Of a stretch of DNA of 64,000 bases, positions 44,344 through 52,853 are shown piece by piece. Below the pieces are notes generated by a model, which saw only the letters and a program-made list of their open reading frames with translations, had not been told where the DNA came from and searched no databases. Where the stretch lies: positions 19,609 to 83,608 of the forward strand of contig DATFQX010000130.1 in the NCBI GenBank assembly GCA_035263865.1. The letters run 5' to 3'. Both the position numbers and the translations under genes were made by a program. Every line of letters begins with the position of its first letter. The first letter of the stretch is position 1. The DNA comes from VAZQ01 sp035263865. GTDB lineage: Bacteria; Pseudomonadota; Alphaproteobacteria; Rhizobiales; Xanthobacteraceae.

Positions 44344-45432
44344 ATGAAGCAAGACAATATCGGCATCGCCGTCGTCGGCGCCGGCCGCATCGGCACGCTA
44401 CGCGCGAGCCTTGCCGCCAAGCATCCCGCGGTTCGCTTCCTGGCAGTGTCCGACCGCGATCCCGCCCGCGCCCGTGCGCTCGCCGAGGCGGCGGGCGGTG
44501 ACGTCCACAGCGGCAGCAACGAGGAGGTGATCGCGCATCCGCGCGTGACCGCCGTGATCGTCTCGACGCCGGAGCAGCAGCACACGCAGCCCATCCTCCA
44601 GGCGTTGCAGCTCGGCAAGCCGGTGCTGGTCGAGAAGCCGATCGGATTTTCGCTCGCCGAGGCGGACAAGATCCTCGACACCTTGCACGCAACCAAGGGC
44701 GAGCTCCGCGTCGGCTATAGCCGCCGCTACAAAGAGTGCTTCCTGCGCGCCAAGGAGCAGATGCGGCACGGCCGTCTCGGCCGAGTCGTGGGCGGCATGG
44801 CGCGCGTCTACAATTCGCGCGCGCAGGCATTCGCCATTCTCGAGCGCGACCCGCACGCGACGCCGGTGCTCGACGTGCTCACCTATTACGTCGATCTGAT
44901 GTGCTGGTTTCTCGAAGGCAACCGGCCGGTCGAAGTGGTGGCGCGGGCGCAGCAGGGCATCTTCAAGGAAGCCGGCTACGGCGCCGACGACGTGACCTGG
45001 GCGATCCTCACGTTTGCCGACGGCGCGGTGATCAATCTCGGGATCAGCTACGCGCTGCCGGCGCGCTATCCCACGCTCGGCCAATCCGACCGCCTGGAGC
45101 TGCTCGGCACCGAGGGCACCATGATCATCGATGACGATCATCTCGACCATTTGCTGTTCTCGCAAAAGGGGGTGCCGCACGCCTATGTGCCAGATCACAC
45201 CGTCGACATGGCGTTTCTCGGCAGCAACACCGCCGGCGATTGGGCGGTCGGCGATTTCTGGGGACCGCTCGGCAACGAGACGCGCGCTTGGCTCGACCAT
45301 CTCGCAACCGGCGCCCCGACGGTCCACACCACGCCGGAGCAGGCGCGGATTAATCTGGAGACGACGATTGCTATCGAGCGGGCGGCGGCTTCCGGCAAGA
45401 CCGTACGCCTGCCGCTGCAGGTGGAGGAGTAG
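44344..45432 (+). CDS. Gfo/Idh/MocA family NAD(P)-dependent oxidoreductase
   Basis: This 362-residue protein has the Rossmann start IAVVGAGRIGTLRA, the EKP element in VLVEKPIGFSLAEA and a C-terminal alpha/beta domain with HLATGAPTVHTTPEQA. Myo-inositol dehydrogenase-like proteins of this family oxidise or reduce sugars, cyclitols and other hydroxy-compounds. It closes the operon that starts with the dienelactone hydrolase at 40353, 26 bases after the enolase-superfamily gene. The next gene is convergent, and a palindromic repeat lies between them. Confidence 0.87.
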   Translation: MKQDNIGIAVVGAGRIGTLRASLAAKHPAVRFLAVSDRDPARARALAEAAGGDVHSGSNEEVIAHPRVTAVIVSTPEQQHTQPILQALQLGKPVLVEKPIGFSLAEADKILDTLHATKGELRVGYSRRYKECFLRAKEQMRHGRLGRVVGGMARVYNSRAQAFAILERDPHATPVLDVLTYYVDLMCWFLEGNRPVEVVARAQQGIFKEAGYGADDVTWAILTFADGAVINLGISYALPARYPTLGQSDRLELLGTEGTMIIDDDHLDHLLFSQKGVPHAYVPDHTVDMAFLGSNTAGDWAVGDFWGPLGNETRAWLDHLATGAPTVHTTPEQARINLETTIAIERAAASGKTVRLPLQVEE

Positions 45433-45446
45433 GCGCTCAGCTCTCC

Positions 45447-45515
45447 CTCCGTTCGTCCCCGCGAAAGCGGGAACCCAGGCTTTCTGGATTCCCGCTTTCG
45501 CGGGAATGAGCGGAG
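45447..45515. repeat. REP-like paired palindrome (copy 1)
   Basis: Two inverted halves, each containing CCCGCGAAAGCGGG or its complement, are joined by a short loop: CTCCGTTCGTCCCCGCGAAAG and onward pairs with the second half ending GGGAATGAGCGGAG. The element lies between two convergent genes. A related copy is at 46871-46952, at the other side of the aminotransferase gene. Confidence 0.85.
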
Positions 45516-45521
45516 AAAATG

Positions 45522-46763
45522 CTAAGCGCGGGCGCGGCGCTCTACATTGGCGATGCGTTCCGGCACGCCAAACTCGCGGCGGCACACCTCGGCAAGCACG
45601 CCAACGCCCTCCTGGATCGCCTGCACGGAGGGACTGGCGAAACAAAGCCGCAGCCGGTTCTTGCCATAAGCTTTGTTGGTCGACCAATCCGGCCCCGGAT
45701 TGATGGCGACGCCAGCGGCGAGCGCGGCCTGTCCGAGCTTTACGGTGTCGACCGCGTCGGGGAGCTTCACCCACAAAAAAATGCCGCCCTTGGGCTCGTC
45801 GAACTCGGCCGCCGTGCCGAAATGCTCGGCGAGCGCCTCCATCAAGGTGTCGAGTTTGGCGCGCAGCGCGCGCGTGAGCTCGGGCACGTGCTCCGTGAAA
45901 TGGCGCAGGCAATACTCGGCCAGCACCATCTGCTCGAGCGCACCCGACCCGGCGTCGGTCTTGAGCGGAAGGATGCGCGAGAGAATATCCCAGCGCGCGA
46001 CGATGTAGCCCACGCGCAACGCGGGCGCGATCGATTTGGAAAACGAGCCGATGTGGATCACGCCGTCGCCGTCGCGCATGGCGTAGAGCGCCGGCGGCCG
46101 GCGCCCGTCCCAGATCAGATCGGCGTAGCAATCGTCCTCGAAAATCGGCACCTGGTGTGCTTGCGCGAGTTTTAACAGCTCGCGACGGCGCGCTTCGCTG
46201 AGGATGGTGCCGGTCGGATTCTGCACCGTCGGGATGGTGTAGATGTATTTGGCGCGCATCCCGCGGCGCTCGAGGTCCTCGAGCGCGGCAGCGACGGCGT
46301 CGATGCGCATGCCGTCGCGATCGAGCGGAATGCCGACCGCGTTGATGCCTTTTCGCGTAAGCCGCGTCAGCGAGCCCTGATAGCTTTCCTGCTCGATGAG
46401 CACGGTATCTCCGGGCGCGAGCAGCAGGCCGTTGACGAGATCGAGCCCCTGCAGCGAGCCCGAGGTAATGAGGATTTCATCCGCCGTGCAGGCGATGCCA
46501 GCGGTGCGCTTGAGCTTGTCGGCCAAGAATTCGCGCAGCGGACGATAGCCGAGCGGGCCGCTCTCGAGCCCGTAGGTCGCAAGTGTTGCGCCTTCGCGCT
46601 TGAGCACCGCGGTGGCCGCGGCAATGAGCCCATCGACCGGAACCTCATCGGCATCGTTGTTGCCACCGATGAAGTTGTATTTGGCGCGCCCCGTCCATTT
46701 GGCGGCAGGCGGCGGCAAACCGGGCGCCAAAAGCGGCGCAAAGTCGAACGGTGCGGAAGCCAT
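45522..46763 (-). CDS. PLP-dependent aminotransferase, class I/II (2-aminoadipate-type)
   Basis: This 413-residue protein is a fold-type I aminotransferase. The PLP lysine is in GSFSKSIAPALRVGY, and YTIPTVQNPTGT and EDDCYADLIWDG provide the cofactor-binding asparagine and aspartate. The sequence style matches the LysN/2-aminoadipate aminotransferase branch that is related to MocR regulators, but no DNA-binding domain precedes it. It is bracketed by REP-like repeats. The substrate is not assigned. Confidence 0.88.
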   Translation of the reverse strand: MASAPFDFAPLLAPGLPPPAAKWTGRAKYNFIGGNNDADEVPVDGLIAAATAVLKREGATLATYGLESGPLGYRPLREFLADKLKRTAGIACTADEILITSGSLQGLDLVNGLLLAPGDTVLIEQESYQGSLTRLTRKGINAVGIPLDRDGMRIDAVAAALEDLERRGMRAKYIYTIPTVQNPTGTILSEARRRELLKLAQAHQVPIFEDDCYADLIWDGRRPPALYAMRDGDGVIHIGSFSKSIAPALRVGYIVARWDILSRILPLKTDAGSGALEQMVLAEYCLRHFTEHVPELTRALRAKLDTLMEALAEHFGTAAEFDEPKGGIFLWVKLPDAVDTVKLGQAALAAGVAINPGPDWSTNKAYGKNRLRLCFASPSVQAIQEGVGVLAEVCRREFGVPERIANVERRARA

Positions 46764-46870
46764 GTTTTTCCTCCCGATCGAGAAAGCCTAGCATCGCCAT
46801 AGCGCCGCGTCTAAGCCGATGGCCGTTGCTAGCGTGTCTTAGCTTAAAGTGAGACGACAGCATCGTAAGA

Positions 46871-46952
46871 CTCCGTTCATTCCCGCGAAAGCGGGAATCC
46901 AGGAGCCACGGTCCGCAGCTCTGGGTCCCCGCTTGCGCGGGGACGAACGGAA
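46871..46952. repeat. REP-like paired palindrome (copy 2)
   Basis: The same architecture as the copy at 45447: a left half with TTCCCGCGAAAGCGGGAATCC and a right half with GGTCCCCGCTTGCGCGGGGAC in opposite orientation, here with a 20-base spacer. It is in the 245-base gap between the aminotransferase and the divergent CMD gene. Confidence 0.85.
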
Positions 46953-47008
46953 GAGACTGTCTTGGGCAAATTGGGCCAAGCGCAACCAGCTCACGAGGGA
47001 GAAATGCA

Positions 47009-47392
47009 ATGGATACGCGCGACCTGCACGAGAAAGGATTAAAACTTCGCCGCCAGATATTCGGCGAGGAAGCGGTGGAGCAGCGAGCGAAGGCCGTCGG
47101 CGCGTTCGGCGAGCCGCTGCAGAACATGATCAACACCTATGCCTATGGCGACATCTGGAGCCGCCCCGCGCTGCCGCTCAAGCTAAAATCGCTCGCCGCG
47201 ATCGCGATGACGGCTGCGATCGGGCGCGCAGCCGAGCTTCGTGTCCATCTCAACGGCGCGCTCACCAACGGCTGCACTGCAGAAGAGATTCGCGAGGTCC
47301 TGCTGCTCCTCGCGCTCTATTGCGGAGTTCCGGCCGCGAACGAAGCTCACCGTATCGCGCTCGACGTGCTGCGCGCGCGCGGCGCGATTTGA
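47009..47392 (+). CDS. Carboxymuconolactone decarboxylase family protein (PcaC-like)
   Basis: This 127-residue protein has the length and core of gamma-carboxymuconolactone decarboxylase: MDTRDLHEKGLKLRRQIFGE at the start and the LRVHLNGALTNGC helix pair typical of PcaC-type proteins. A GAGGGAGAAATGCA sequence before the ATG provides a ribosome-binding site. PcaC decarboxylates 4-carboxymuconolactone in the protocatechuate branch of the beta-ketoadipate pathway. No other pca gene adjoins it, so the activity is inferred from family only. Confidence 0.85.
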   Translation: MDTRDLHEKGLKLRRQIFGEEAVEQRAKAVGAFGEPLQNMINTYAYGDIWSRPALPLKLKSLAAIAMTAAIGRAAELRVHLNGALTNGCTAEEIREVLLLLALYCGVPAANEAHRIALDVLRARGAI

Positions 47393-47576
47393 GACGGGGC
47401 GGTCCATTAGCATCTAAATGCATGATGTAGCAGAAGACCTTTGTTTTCGGTTCGCCTCAGGTCAAGCACGATGCTGCGCTCACGGAAAGGGGCGGGTCGG
47501 CGTAAGGCGCGATGGAGTGGTTCGACGAGAACGGTGCTTTGTGGCACTCTGCCGCTTCGTTCGGCTGGAGGAAGCC

Positions 47577-48394
47577 GTGGGGCGATCTCCCAGGCTTTTG
47601 GCGCTCGCGGTTTGCGCATGTGCCCTTGCGCTGAGCCTCGCATGCATCAGCGCAACGGCGCAGGACAAGGAACCGCCGCCTCCGCCGCCGGACGTCCCAA
47701 CGGTCGAAGGTGACCTAGGCAAGAAGGACCCAACACCGGCGCCGGGCTCGGACCAACCAGGCCTGGGTATGTTTGGTTTGACGCGCCTCGGGACTGCGAT
47801 CGGTCTCGGATCCAGGGACGTGGAAGCGGCGCGCTCGCTAGCCGAGGCGCTGGCCCGCGAGCCATGTGACAAATCCCTGATAGCGAACAGCTCTTCGCCG
47901 ACATCACAGCAAGTAATCTGATTCTTGAATTGGGCTTTGGCGCCGGATTCCCGGACGCGCTTTTTGCCCAGGGAGCTCTCGACGACTTAACGCGGGCTCA
48001 GGCGACCCTGGCGGACGCGCTAGCACGGGCTCGCACGGCAAACTGTGTTATCCCGGCGGACATTCCGTCTACTCCTGCTAATCCGCAACCTGCTGGTCCG
48101 TCGCCAACTCCTGCGCCGCGGCCCGCAGCTACCTGCAAGCCGTGCGAGGAGTGGGCAAAGCAGATTGCGGACATCGATGCGCAATTGAAACACGAAAACG
48201 AGCAGCTAGAGCGAGTGCCGAGGCTAGCGGGCGCCAGGCTATACGTTCATGGGATTCCAACAGTAGATCGCAGAGCTATTGCTGCGGAATGCCAGCGGCC
48301 TCGCGCACCGCGTTCCAACGCGCGTACTCGCGCGCCATGTGCTCGCCGAAGGCCTCTGGCGTCGAGCCGCGCACGACCACGCCGGCGGTGGTGA
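47577..48394 (+). pseudogene. Secreted proline-rich hypothetical protein, frameshifted
   Basis: A GTG at 47577 with GGAGGAAG upstream begins a signal peptide (LLALAVCACALALSLAC) with likely cleavage near ATAQ, followed by a PPPPPP segment. The frame stops at 47921, but the adjacent frame reads on as EQLFADITASNLILELGFGAG, then a helical part, a proline-rich linker and CKPCEEWAKQIADIDAQLK. One missing C in the CCC near 47875-47877 would join the two frames. The tail runs into the convergent Bug gene up to 48394 and looks non-native after about 48270, so the 3' end was probably lost. I recognise no family. Confidence 0.55.
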
Positions 48395-49250
48395 GGCGCT
48401 TTTGCACGGCTTCCTCGGCGAGGCTTTCGTTGATGACCCTATTGAGCTTGGCAATGATCTCCGGCGGCACGCCGCGCGGCGCGAACACGCCGTACCACGT
48501 GGTGACGTCGTAGCCGGGAAGCACGCCCGATTCGATCGCCGCGGGCACGTCCGGCACCGCCGGAAAGCGATCCTTGCCCGTGACCGCGAGCGCCTTGAGC
48601 TGACCCGCCTGAACCTGCCCCAGAACCGCCGACACCGTATCGAACAGCACGTCGACCTGCTTGCCGAGAACGGCGGAGATCGCTTCGGGCGAGGTGCGAA
48701 ACGGCACGTGCAAGATGTTGATGCCGGCGGTCTGGCGAAAGAGTTCGCCGGTGAAATGCTGCGTGGCGCCAAAGCCGGGGCTGGCGAAGGAGATTTTTCC
48801 GGGATTGACCTTGGCGGCGGCGACCAGTTGCTTGACGTCGGCGGCGGGAAAATCGGGCCGCGTGACGATGATCAGCCCGGCGGTCGCGACCTGCAAGACC
48901 GGATCGAAGGCAGTGAGCGTGTCGTAGCGCAGCGACTTGTTCATGACCGCGGCGATGATCTGGCCCGCGGTCATGATGCCGAGCGTGTAGCCGTCCTTAT
49001 CCGCGCGGGCGACGGCCTCGTTGCCGAGCGTCCCGGCGGCGCCCGGACGATTCTCGATCACCGCCGGCTGGCCGAGCTTCTCCTGCAGCGACTGCGCGAT
49101 GATGCGGCCGATGATATCGGCCCCGCCGCCGGGCCCGAACGGGACGATCATGTGCACCGTCCGCTGCGGCCAATCATCTGCGCGCGCGTGGCGCGCCCCG
49201 CCGAGCAACGTGGCGGCCCAGACGGCGAGCAGGCGGCGGCGCGTGAGCAT
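48276..49250 (-). CDS. Bug/TctC family periplasmic solute receptor
   Basis: This 324-residue protein begins with an export signal (LTRRRLLAVWAATLLGGARHARA) and the mature start DDWPQRTVHMIVPFGPGG. The two-lobe fold elements AVIENRPGAAGTLGNEAVAR and PEAISAVLGKQVDVLFDTVS are standard. It is transcribed alone, convergent with a damaged secreted-protein gene and upstream of a repeat-rich gap. No membrane subunit of a transporter is near it. Confidence 0.92.
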   Translation of the reverse strand: MLTRRRLLAVWAATLLGGARHARADDWPQRTVHMIVPFGPGGGADIIGRIIAQSLQEKLGQPAVIENRPGAAGTLGNEAVARADKDGYTLGIMTAGQIIAAVMNKSLRYDTLTAFDPVLQVATAGLIIVTRPDFPAADVKQLVAAAKVNPGKISFASPGFGATQHFTGELFRQTAGINILHVPFRTSPEAISAVLGKQVDVLFDTVSAVLGQVQAGQLKALAVTGKDRFPAVPDVPAAIESGVLPGYDVTTWYGVFAPRGVPPEIIAKLNRVINESLAEEAVQKRLTTAGVVVRGSTPEAFGEHMAREYARWNAVREAAGIPQQ

Positions 49251-49379
49251 CAGCTTTCTTCCCTCGGGCTACGGCAGCGATCCTGTTGATTGACGGCTCT
49301 GGTCAAAGACGATTTCTATTCGATTGTCGATAGCGCGCGAGCTGCGATGAAACGCGCCACATCGTCCCCTCTCCCGCTT

Positions 49380-49552
49380 GCAGCCGAACTCGGGTCTACC
49401 CGAGTTCGGCCACTCATTAACTGGCCGAAGTCGGATATATCCGACTTCGGCTGGAGGGACAGGGAGGGAGCACACACAAGATTTGCGCACCGACACCCCC
49501 TCCCCACCCCTCCCCCGCAAGCGGGGGAGGGGGCAGACCGAGCGTGTGGTTG
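49380..49552. repeat. Double-palindrome intergenic repeat (copy 1)
   Basis: The 392-base gap 49251-49642 has no gene and is filled largely by this element. It contains GAACTCGGGT/ACCCGAGTTC arms around a 2-base centre, then a perfect 28-base palindrome at 49424-49451 centred on GGATATATCC, then an A/G-rich bridge and a C-run/G-run hairpin (CCCTCCCCCGC with GCGGGGGAGGG) followed by CAGACCGAG. A diverged copy in the same orientation is at 51280-51432. Confidence 0.85.
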
Positions 49553-49642
49553 GCGCATAGTCCGTTTCATCGAAATGGCGAGATAAGCGCATCTCCGCCC
49601 GCCTTGCATGCGCACTAGTTTTGGTGCGAACAGTCTTCTGCG

Positions 49643-50116
49643 ATGAAGGAGCATGCGGTGGACAAGACGTTTCTCGAGGATCTCGCGCCCGGGCAGGTAT
49701 TCACGTCGGACGCGCGCGCCATTGTCGATGCCGGCTCGATCAAAAAATTCGCCGGCGAATTCGACCCGCAACCCTTTCACCTCGACGAGGCGAGCGCGGG
49801 AACGAGCTTCTTCAAGAAGCTCGTCGCCAGCGGCTGGCATACGACCGCGATGACCATGCAGCTCATCATCAAGACGCTGCCGCTCTCACACGGAATCATC
49901 GGCAGCGGCGTCGACGAATTGCGCTGGCCGCGCCCTGTCAAGCCGGGCGACACGCTGCGGCTGCATTGCGAGGTGATCGATGTGACGCCCTCCATAATGA
50001 ATCCCTCGCGCGGTACGGTGCGCGTGCGCATGACGACGCTCAATCAGCACGACCAGCCGGTGCAGACCATGGTCGCGAACCTCCTCGCATTCCGCCGGCC
50101 GCAGGCGGCCGCGTGA
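49643..50116 (+). CDS. MaoC family hot-dog-fold dehydratase
   Basis: This 157-residue protein has the MaoC hydratase motif, here FAGEFDPQPFHLD, with the catalytic aspartate and histidine spaced as in R-specific enoyl-CoA hydratases. GWHTTAMTMQL follows, as usual. The start at 49643 or a GTG at 49658 with an AAGGAG upstream are both possible. It lies alone between repeat elements. A role in hydration of an enoyl-CoA is expected; the pathway is not indicated by neighbours. Confidence 0.87.
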   Translation: MKEHAVDKTFLEDLAPGQVFTSDARAIVDAGSIKKFAGEFDPQPFHLDEASAGTSFFKKLVASGWHTTAMTMQLIIKTLPLSHGIIGSGVDELRWPRPVKPGDTLRLHCEVIDVTPSIMNPSRGTVRVRMTTLNQHDQPVQTMVANLLAFRRPQAAA

Positions 50117-50170
50117 GGCGAGGGAACACGAGGTCATGGAAAGTGAATTCAGCGAACGGCGAACTCGGTG

Positions 50171-50303
50171 CCCTCGCCCCGCGCTTGCGGGGAGAGGGTG
50201 CCCGAGCGCAGCGAGGGCGGGTGAGGGGCGGCGCGCGCACGGGCAAGTCTCTGTCCGCTCATGCCCTCACCCCACCCTCTCCCCGCAAAGGGCGGGGGAG
50301 GGA
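50171..50303. repeat. CCCTCTCCCCGC-type intergenic repeat
   Basis: Between maoC and the methyltransferase gene a palindrome at 50171-50198 (CCCTCGCCCCGCGC... with CGGGGAGAGGG) is followed by GGGTGAGGGG and by the inverted CCCTCACCCC and a second hairpin CCCTCTCCCCGCAAAGGGCGGG. The whole is a nested inverted repeat with a loop of about 35 bases. A related element is at 52721-52853. Confidence 0.8.
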
Positions 50304-50348
50304 GCACAGTGAGACCGCCGCTATACCGAAGCAAATTGGTCGAGGCGC

Positions 50349-51245
50349 ATGGGACTGACATCCTTGCAAGCGCAGCAGCCACAAGTCGCCCCCGCTGATG
50401 GCGCGCGTTCGCGCGCGTGTCCGGCCTGCGGCCGCACGACCGCGCATGCGTTTCGCTTCCGGATCAACGGCTGCGACATCCTGCAATGCGGGGAATGTGG
50501 GCTCGGCCGCACGGACACAGCCGCGTTCGATCCGGCCGCCTATTACACCGAGGACTATTTTTCCGGCCGCCGCGCCGACGGCTACGCCGACTATCTCGGC
50601 GCCGAGCCGGTCCTGCGCCGCGAGTTCGCCCGCAGCGTCGATTTCATCCGGCGCTATCGCAGCCGCGGCAAGCTGCTCGAGCTGGGATGCGCCTACGGCT
50701 TTTTTCTGAACGCGGCGGCGCGCTATTTCGACGTCGCAGGGATCGAGCTCGCGCAGGAGGCCGCCGCGCACGGCCGCCACGCGGGATTGAACGTGCTGCA
50801 AGGAACGGCGGACGCAGCGAACCTGCAGCGCATCGGCAAGGTCGACGTCATCGTTCTGTTCGACGTGATCGAGCATCTGCCGCAGCCGCGCGAGACGCTG
50901 GCGCTGTGCCGCGATCATCTCAATGGCGGCGGCATTATCGTGATCACGACGGGAGATTTCGGTTCGCCGGCGGCGCGGCTCACCGGTGCGCGATGGCGGC
51001 TGATGACGCCGCCGCAGCATCTGTGGTTCTTCACGCAGCCGAGCATGCGCCGTCTGTCCAGCGCGCTCGGGCTTTCGCTCGAGCATCTCGACCATCCCTG
51101 GAAGATCGTTCCGGCTTCGCTCATCGCCTTTCAGCTGCGGCGGATGCTCGGGCTCGTCGGCGAGCGCGTGACCACGGCCAGCCGGATCGGCGTTCCCGTC
51201 AACCTGTTCGACGCCATGCGGGTCGTGCTGCGCAAGCCGGGATGA
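50349..51245 (+). CDS. SAM-dependent methyltransferase with N-terminal zinc ribbon
   Basis: This 298-residue protein begins with a CPxC...CxxC zinc-ribbon (CPACGRTTAHAF, LQCGECGLG) followed by the methyltransferase core with LLELGCAYGFFL for SAM binding and VIVLFDVIEHLPQPRE. The arrangement resembles the methyltransferases found in sugar or cell-surface biosynthesis clusters. A glycosyltransferase gene follows after a repeat-filled gap of 392 bases. Substrate is not predictable. Confidence 0.83.
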   Translation: MGLTSLQAQQPQVAPADGARSRACPACGRTTAHAFRFRINGCDILQCGECGLGRTDTAAFDPAAYYTEDYFSGRRADGYADYLGAEPVLRREFARSVDFIRRYRSRGKLLELGCAYGFFLNAAARYFDVAGIELAQEAAAHGRHAGLNVLQGTADAANLQRIGKVDVIVLFDVIEHLPQPRETLALCRDHLNGGGIIVITTGDFGSPAARLTGARWRLMTPPQHLWFFTQPSMRRLSSALGLSLEHLDHPWKIVPASLIAFQLRRMLGLVGERVTTASRIGVPVNLFDAMRVVLRKPG

Positions 51246-51279
51246 GCAGCCCGCGCTCGGTGCGTCCGCTCCTCCGCAT

Positions 51280-51432
51280 GCAGCCGAACTTGGGTTTACC
51301 CGAGTTCGACCAATATTAACTGGCCGAAGTCGGATAAATCCGACTTCGGCTCGAGGGATAGGGAGGGGGCAAGCATAGAGACGCGCGCGGATCGCCCCCT
51401 CCCCCCGCGGCGGGGAGGGGTGCAGACCGAGT
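51280..51432. repeat. Double-palindrome intergenic repeat (copy 2)
   Basis: The gap 51246-51637 (392 bases) has no gene. It carries a second copy of the element at 49380: GCAGCCGAACTTGGGT with ACCCGAGTTC, then the 28-base palindrome at 51323-51350, centred on GGATAAATCC, then GAGGGATAGGGAGGG and a CCCCTCCCCCC/GGGGAGGGG hairpin ending GCAGACCGAG. Same orientation as copy 1; point differences are scattered, mostly outside the stems. Confidence 0.85.
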
Positions 51433-51637
51433 CCGCCGCTCGGGTTGAATGCAAACTCCACAGCAATGGCGGGGCGATTCCGCTGCGCCAACAATATGTC
51501 CCGGCACGCGATTCCTGGTCACCGGCACTATGTCTGGCATCGAGCACAAGCCGGAACTTTTTCCGCGCTAGGGTATCGCGACTGGCCCTGCCGCGAATTG
51601 TCATGGCGCTGCAACGCGCAAGGGCCAGAAGGGGCAC

Positions 51638-52321
51638 ATGGTCTCTCCGGCACAAGTCTACGTGGTCATTCCGGCCTATAACGAAGGGCCGCTCATTTCC
51701 CGCGTGGTGGGCGAGGTGAGACGCGCGGGCTATACCGCCGTCGTGGTGGACGACGGCTCGAGCGATACGACCGCGCAACAGGCCGGCGCCGCCGGTGCCA
51801 CGGTCATCACACATCTCTTCAATCTCGGCCAAGGCGCCGCGCTGCAGACCGGGATGGACTATGCGCTGACGCAACGGGCCGAAGTCATCGTCACGTTCGA
51901 TGCCGACGGCCAGCACCGAGTGTCGGATATCTCCCGACTGACGGACGCGCTGGTGCAAGAGCGCGCCGACTTCGCGCTCGGCAGCCGCTTTCTCGGCCAA
52001 GCGCCGAATCTGCCGCTGCTACGGCGCTTGCTGCTGCGCGCGGCAACCATCTTCACGCGGCTGACCACCGGCCTAGAGCTGACCGATTCCCACAACGGAC
52101 TGCGCGCCATGACGCCCCGAGGCGCTGCCGCCATAAAACTGCGACAGAGCCGCATGGCCCATGCCTCGGAATGGCTCGCGCAGATCGCCGCGAGCGGGCT
52201 CCGCTACGTCGAATGCCCGGTCACGATCGAATACACTGCCTATTCGCTGGCCAAGGGCCAGACGCTCGGCGATGCCGTCCTCATTCTGCTCGATTTGTTC
52301 GCACGCAGGCTCTATCGATGA
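51638..52321 (+). CDS. Family 2 glycosyltransferase
   Basis: This 227-residue enzyme has the GT-A fold: VYVVIPAYNEGPLISRVV at the start, VDDGSSDTT and the metal-site FDADGQHR. No transmembrane segment is present, as in dolichyl-phosphate-mannose-synthase-like members. Its stop overlaps the start of a small membrane protein of the DUF2304 type, a common pairing in which the partner anchors or flips the product. The two genes are likely to act in polyprenyl-phosphate sugar synthesis. Confidence 0.9.
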   Translation: MVSPAQVYVVIPAYNEGPLISRVVGEVRRAGYTAVVVDDGSSDTTAQQAGAAGATVITHLFNLGQGAALQTGMDYALTQRAEVIVTFDADGQHRVSDISRLTDALVQERADFALGSRFLGQAPNLPLLRRLLLRAATIFTRLTTGLELTDSHNGLRAMTPRGAAAIKLRQSRMAHASEWLAQIAASGLRYVECPVTIEYTAYSLAKGQTLGDAVLILLDLFARRLYR

Positions 52322-52683
52322 TCGCGCAAGTCATTCTCTCGATTCTGCTGGCCGGGATTCTCATCTACGCCTTCGGCGAATACGCGCGTTCCCCGGTTGT
52401 TGCGGTGCTCGCAGCGTTCATCACAACGGCCGGGCTCTATTTCGTCTGGATGCCCGAGCACTCAACGCAGCTCGCGGAATTGGTCGGGATCGGGCGTGGC
52501 GTCGATCTGATCCTTTATATCTGGGTGTGCTTGAGCCTGATCGTCGGGCTCAATCTGCATCTCAAGCTGCGCACGCAGATGGAATTGATCACGGCGCTGG
52601 CGCGCAAAATCGCGCTCGCTAACGCGCAGGCGCCCCGCGCGGCAGGTCATCCCGCAAAAAATCAGGACGATCCAAAATCGTAA
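52318..52683 (+). CDS. DUF2304-like small membrane protein
   Basis: This 121-residue protein starts at an ATG overlapping the glycosyltransferase stop (ATGA). It has hydrophobic helices at about 4-20, 28-45 and 64-82 and a hydrophilic tail. It resembles DUF2304 proteins that accompany family 2 glycosyltransferases, and by analogy it may help to hold the enzyme at the membrane. The identification is by size, topology and pairing rather than a strong motif. Confidence 0.75.
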   Translation: MIAQVILSILLAGILIYAFGEYARSPVVAVLAAFITTAGLYFVWMPEHSTQLAELVGIGRGVDLILYIWVCLSLIVGLNLHLKLRTQMELITALARKIALANAQAPRAAGHPAKNQDDPKS

Positions 52684-52720
52684 CCGCCTGCGAAGAGGCC
52701 GCCGGATGGTGTCGCCTCTC

Positions 52721-52853
52721 GAGCCCTCTCCCTGCGGGGGAGGGCTGCTCGTTTTCGCAACATCAAGGAATGGGTGAGGGGGTTCGGATCTATCACTACC
52801 ACCGGTAACCCCCTCACCCCAACCTCTCCCCAGATGGGGGAGAGGGAGCGCAC
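52721..52853. repeat. CCCTCTCCC/GTGAGGGG-type intergenic repeat
   Basis: The 311-base gap 52684-52994 has no gene. It contains AGCCCTCTCCC with GGGAGGGCT at 52722-52746, GGGTGAGGGGGTT and its inverted form AACCCCCTCACCCC, and CCTCTCCCCAGATGGGGGAGAGG near 52823-52846. This is the same family as the element at 50171-50303. Confidence 0.8.

Noticed and set aside
44398..46131. Long minus-strand open frame across the Gfo/Idh gene and part of the aminotransferase
   Set aside because: It is out of frame with the aminotransferase and antisense to a well-conserved dehydrogenase; no domain or ribosome-binding site supports it.
45447..52853. CRISPR array suggested by several repeated palindromes
   Set aside because: The repeats are irregularly spaced over kilobases, differ in family and have genes between them; there are no regular spacers and no cas genes.
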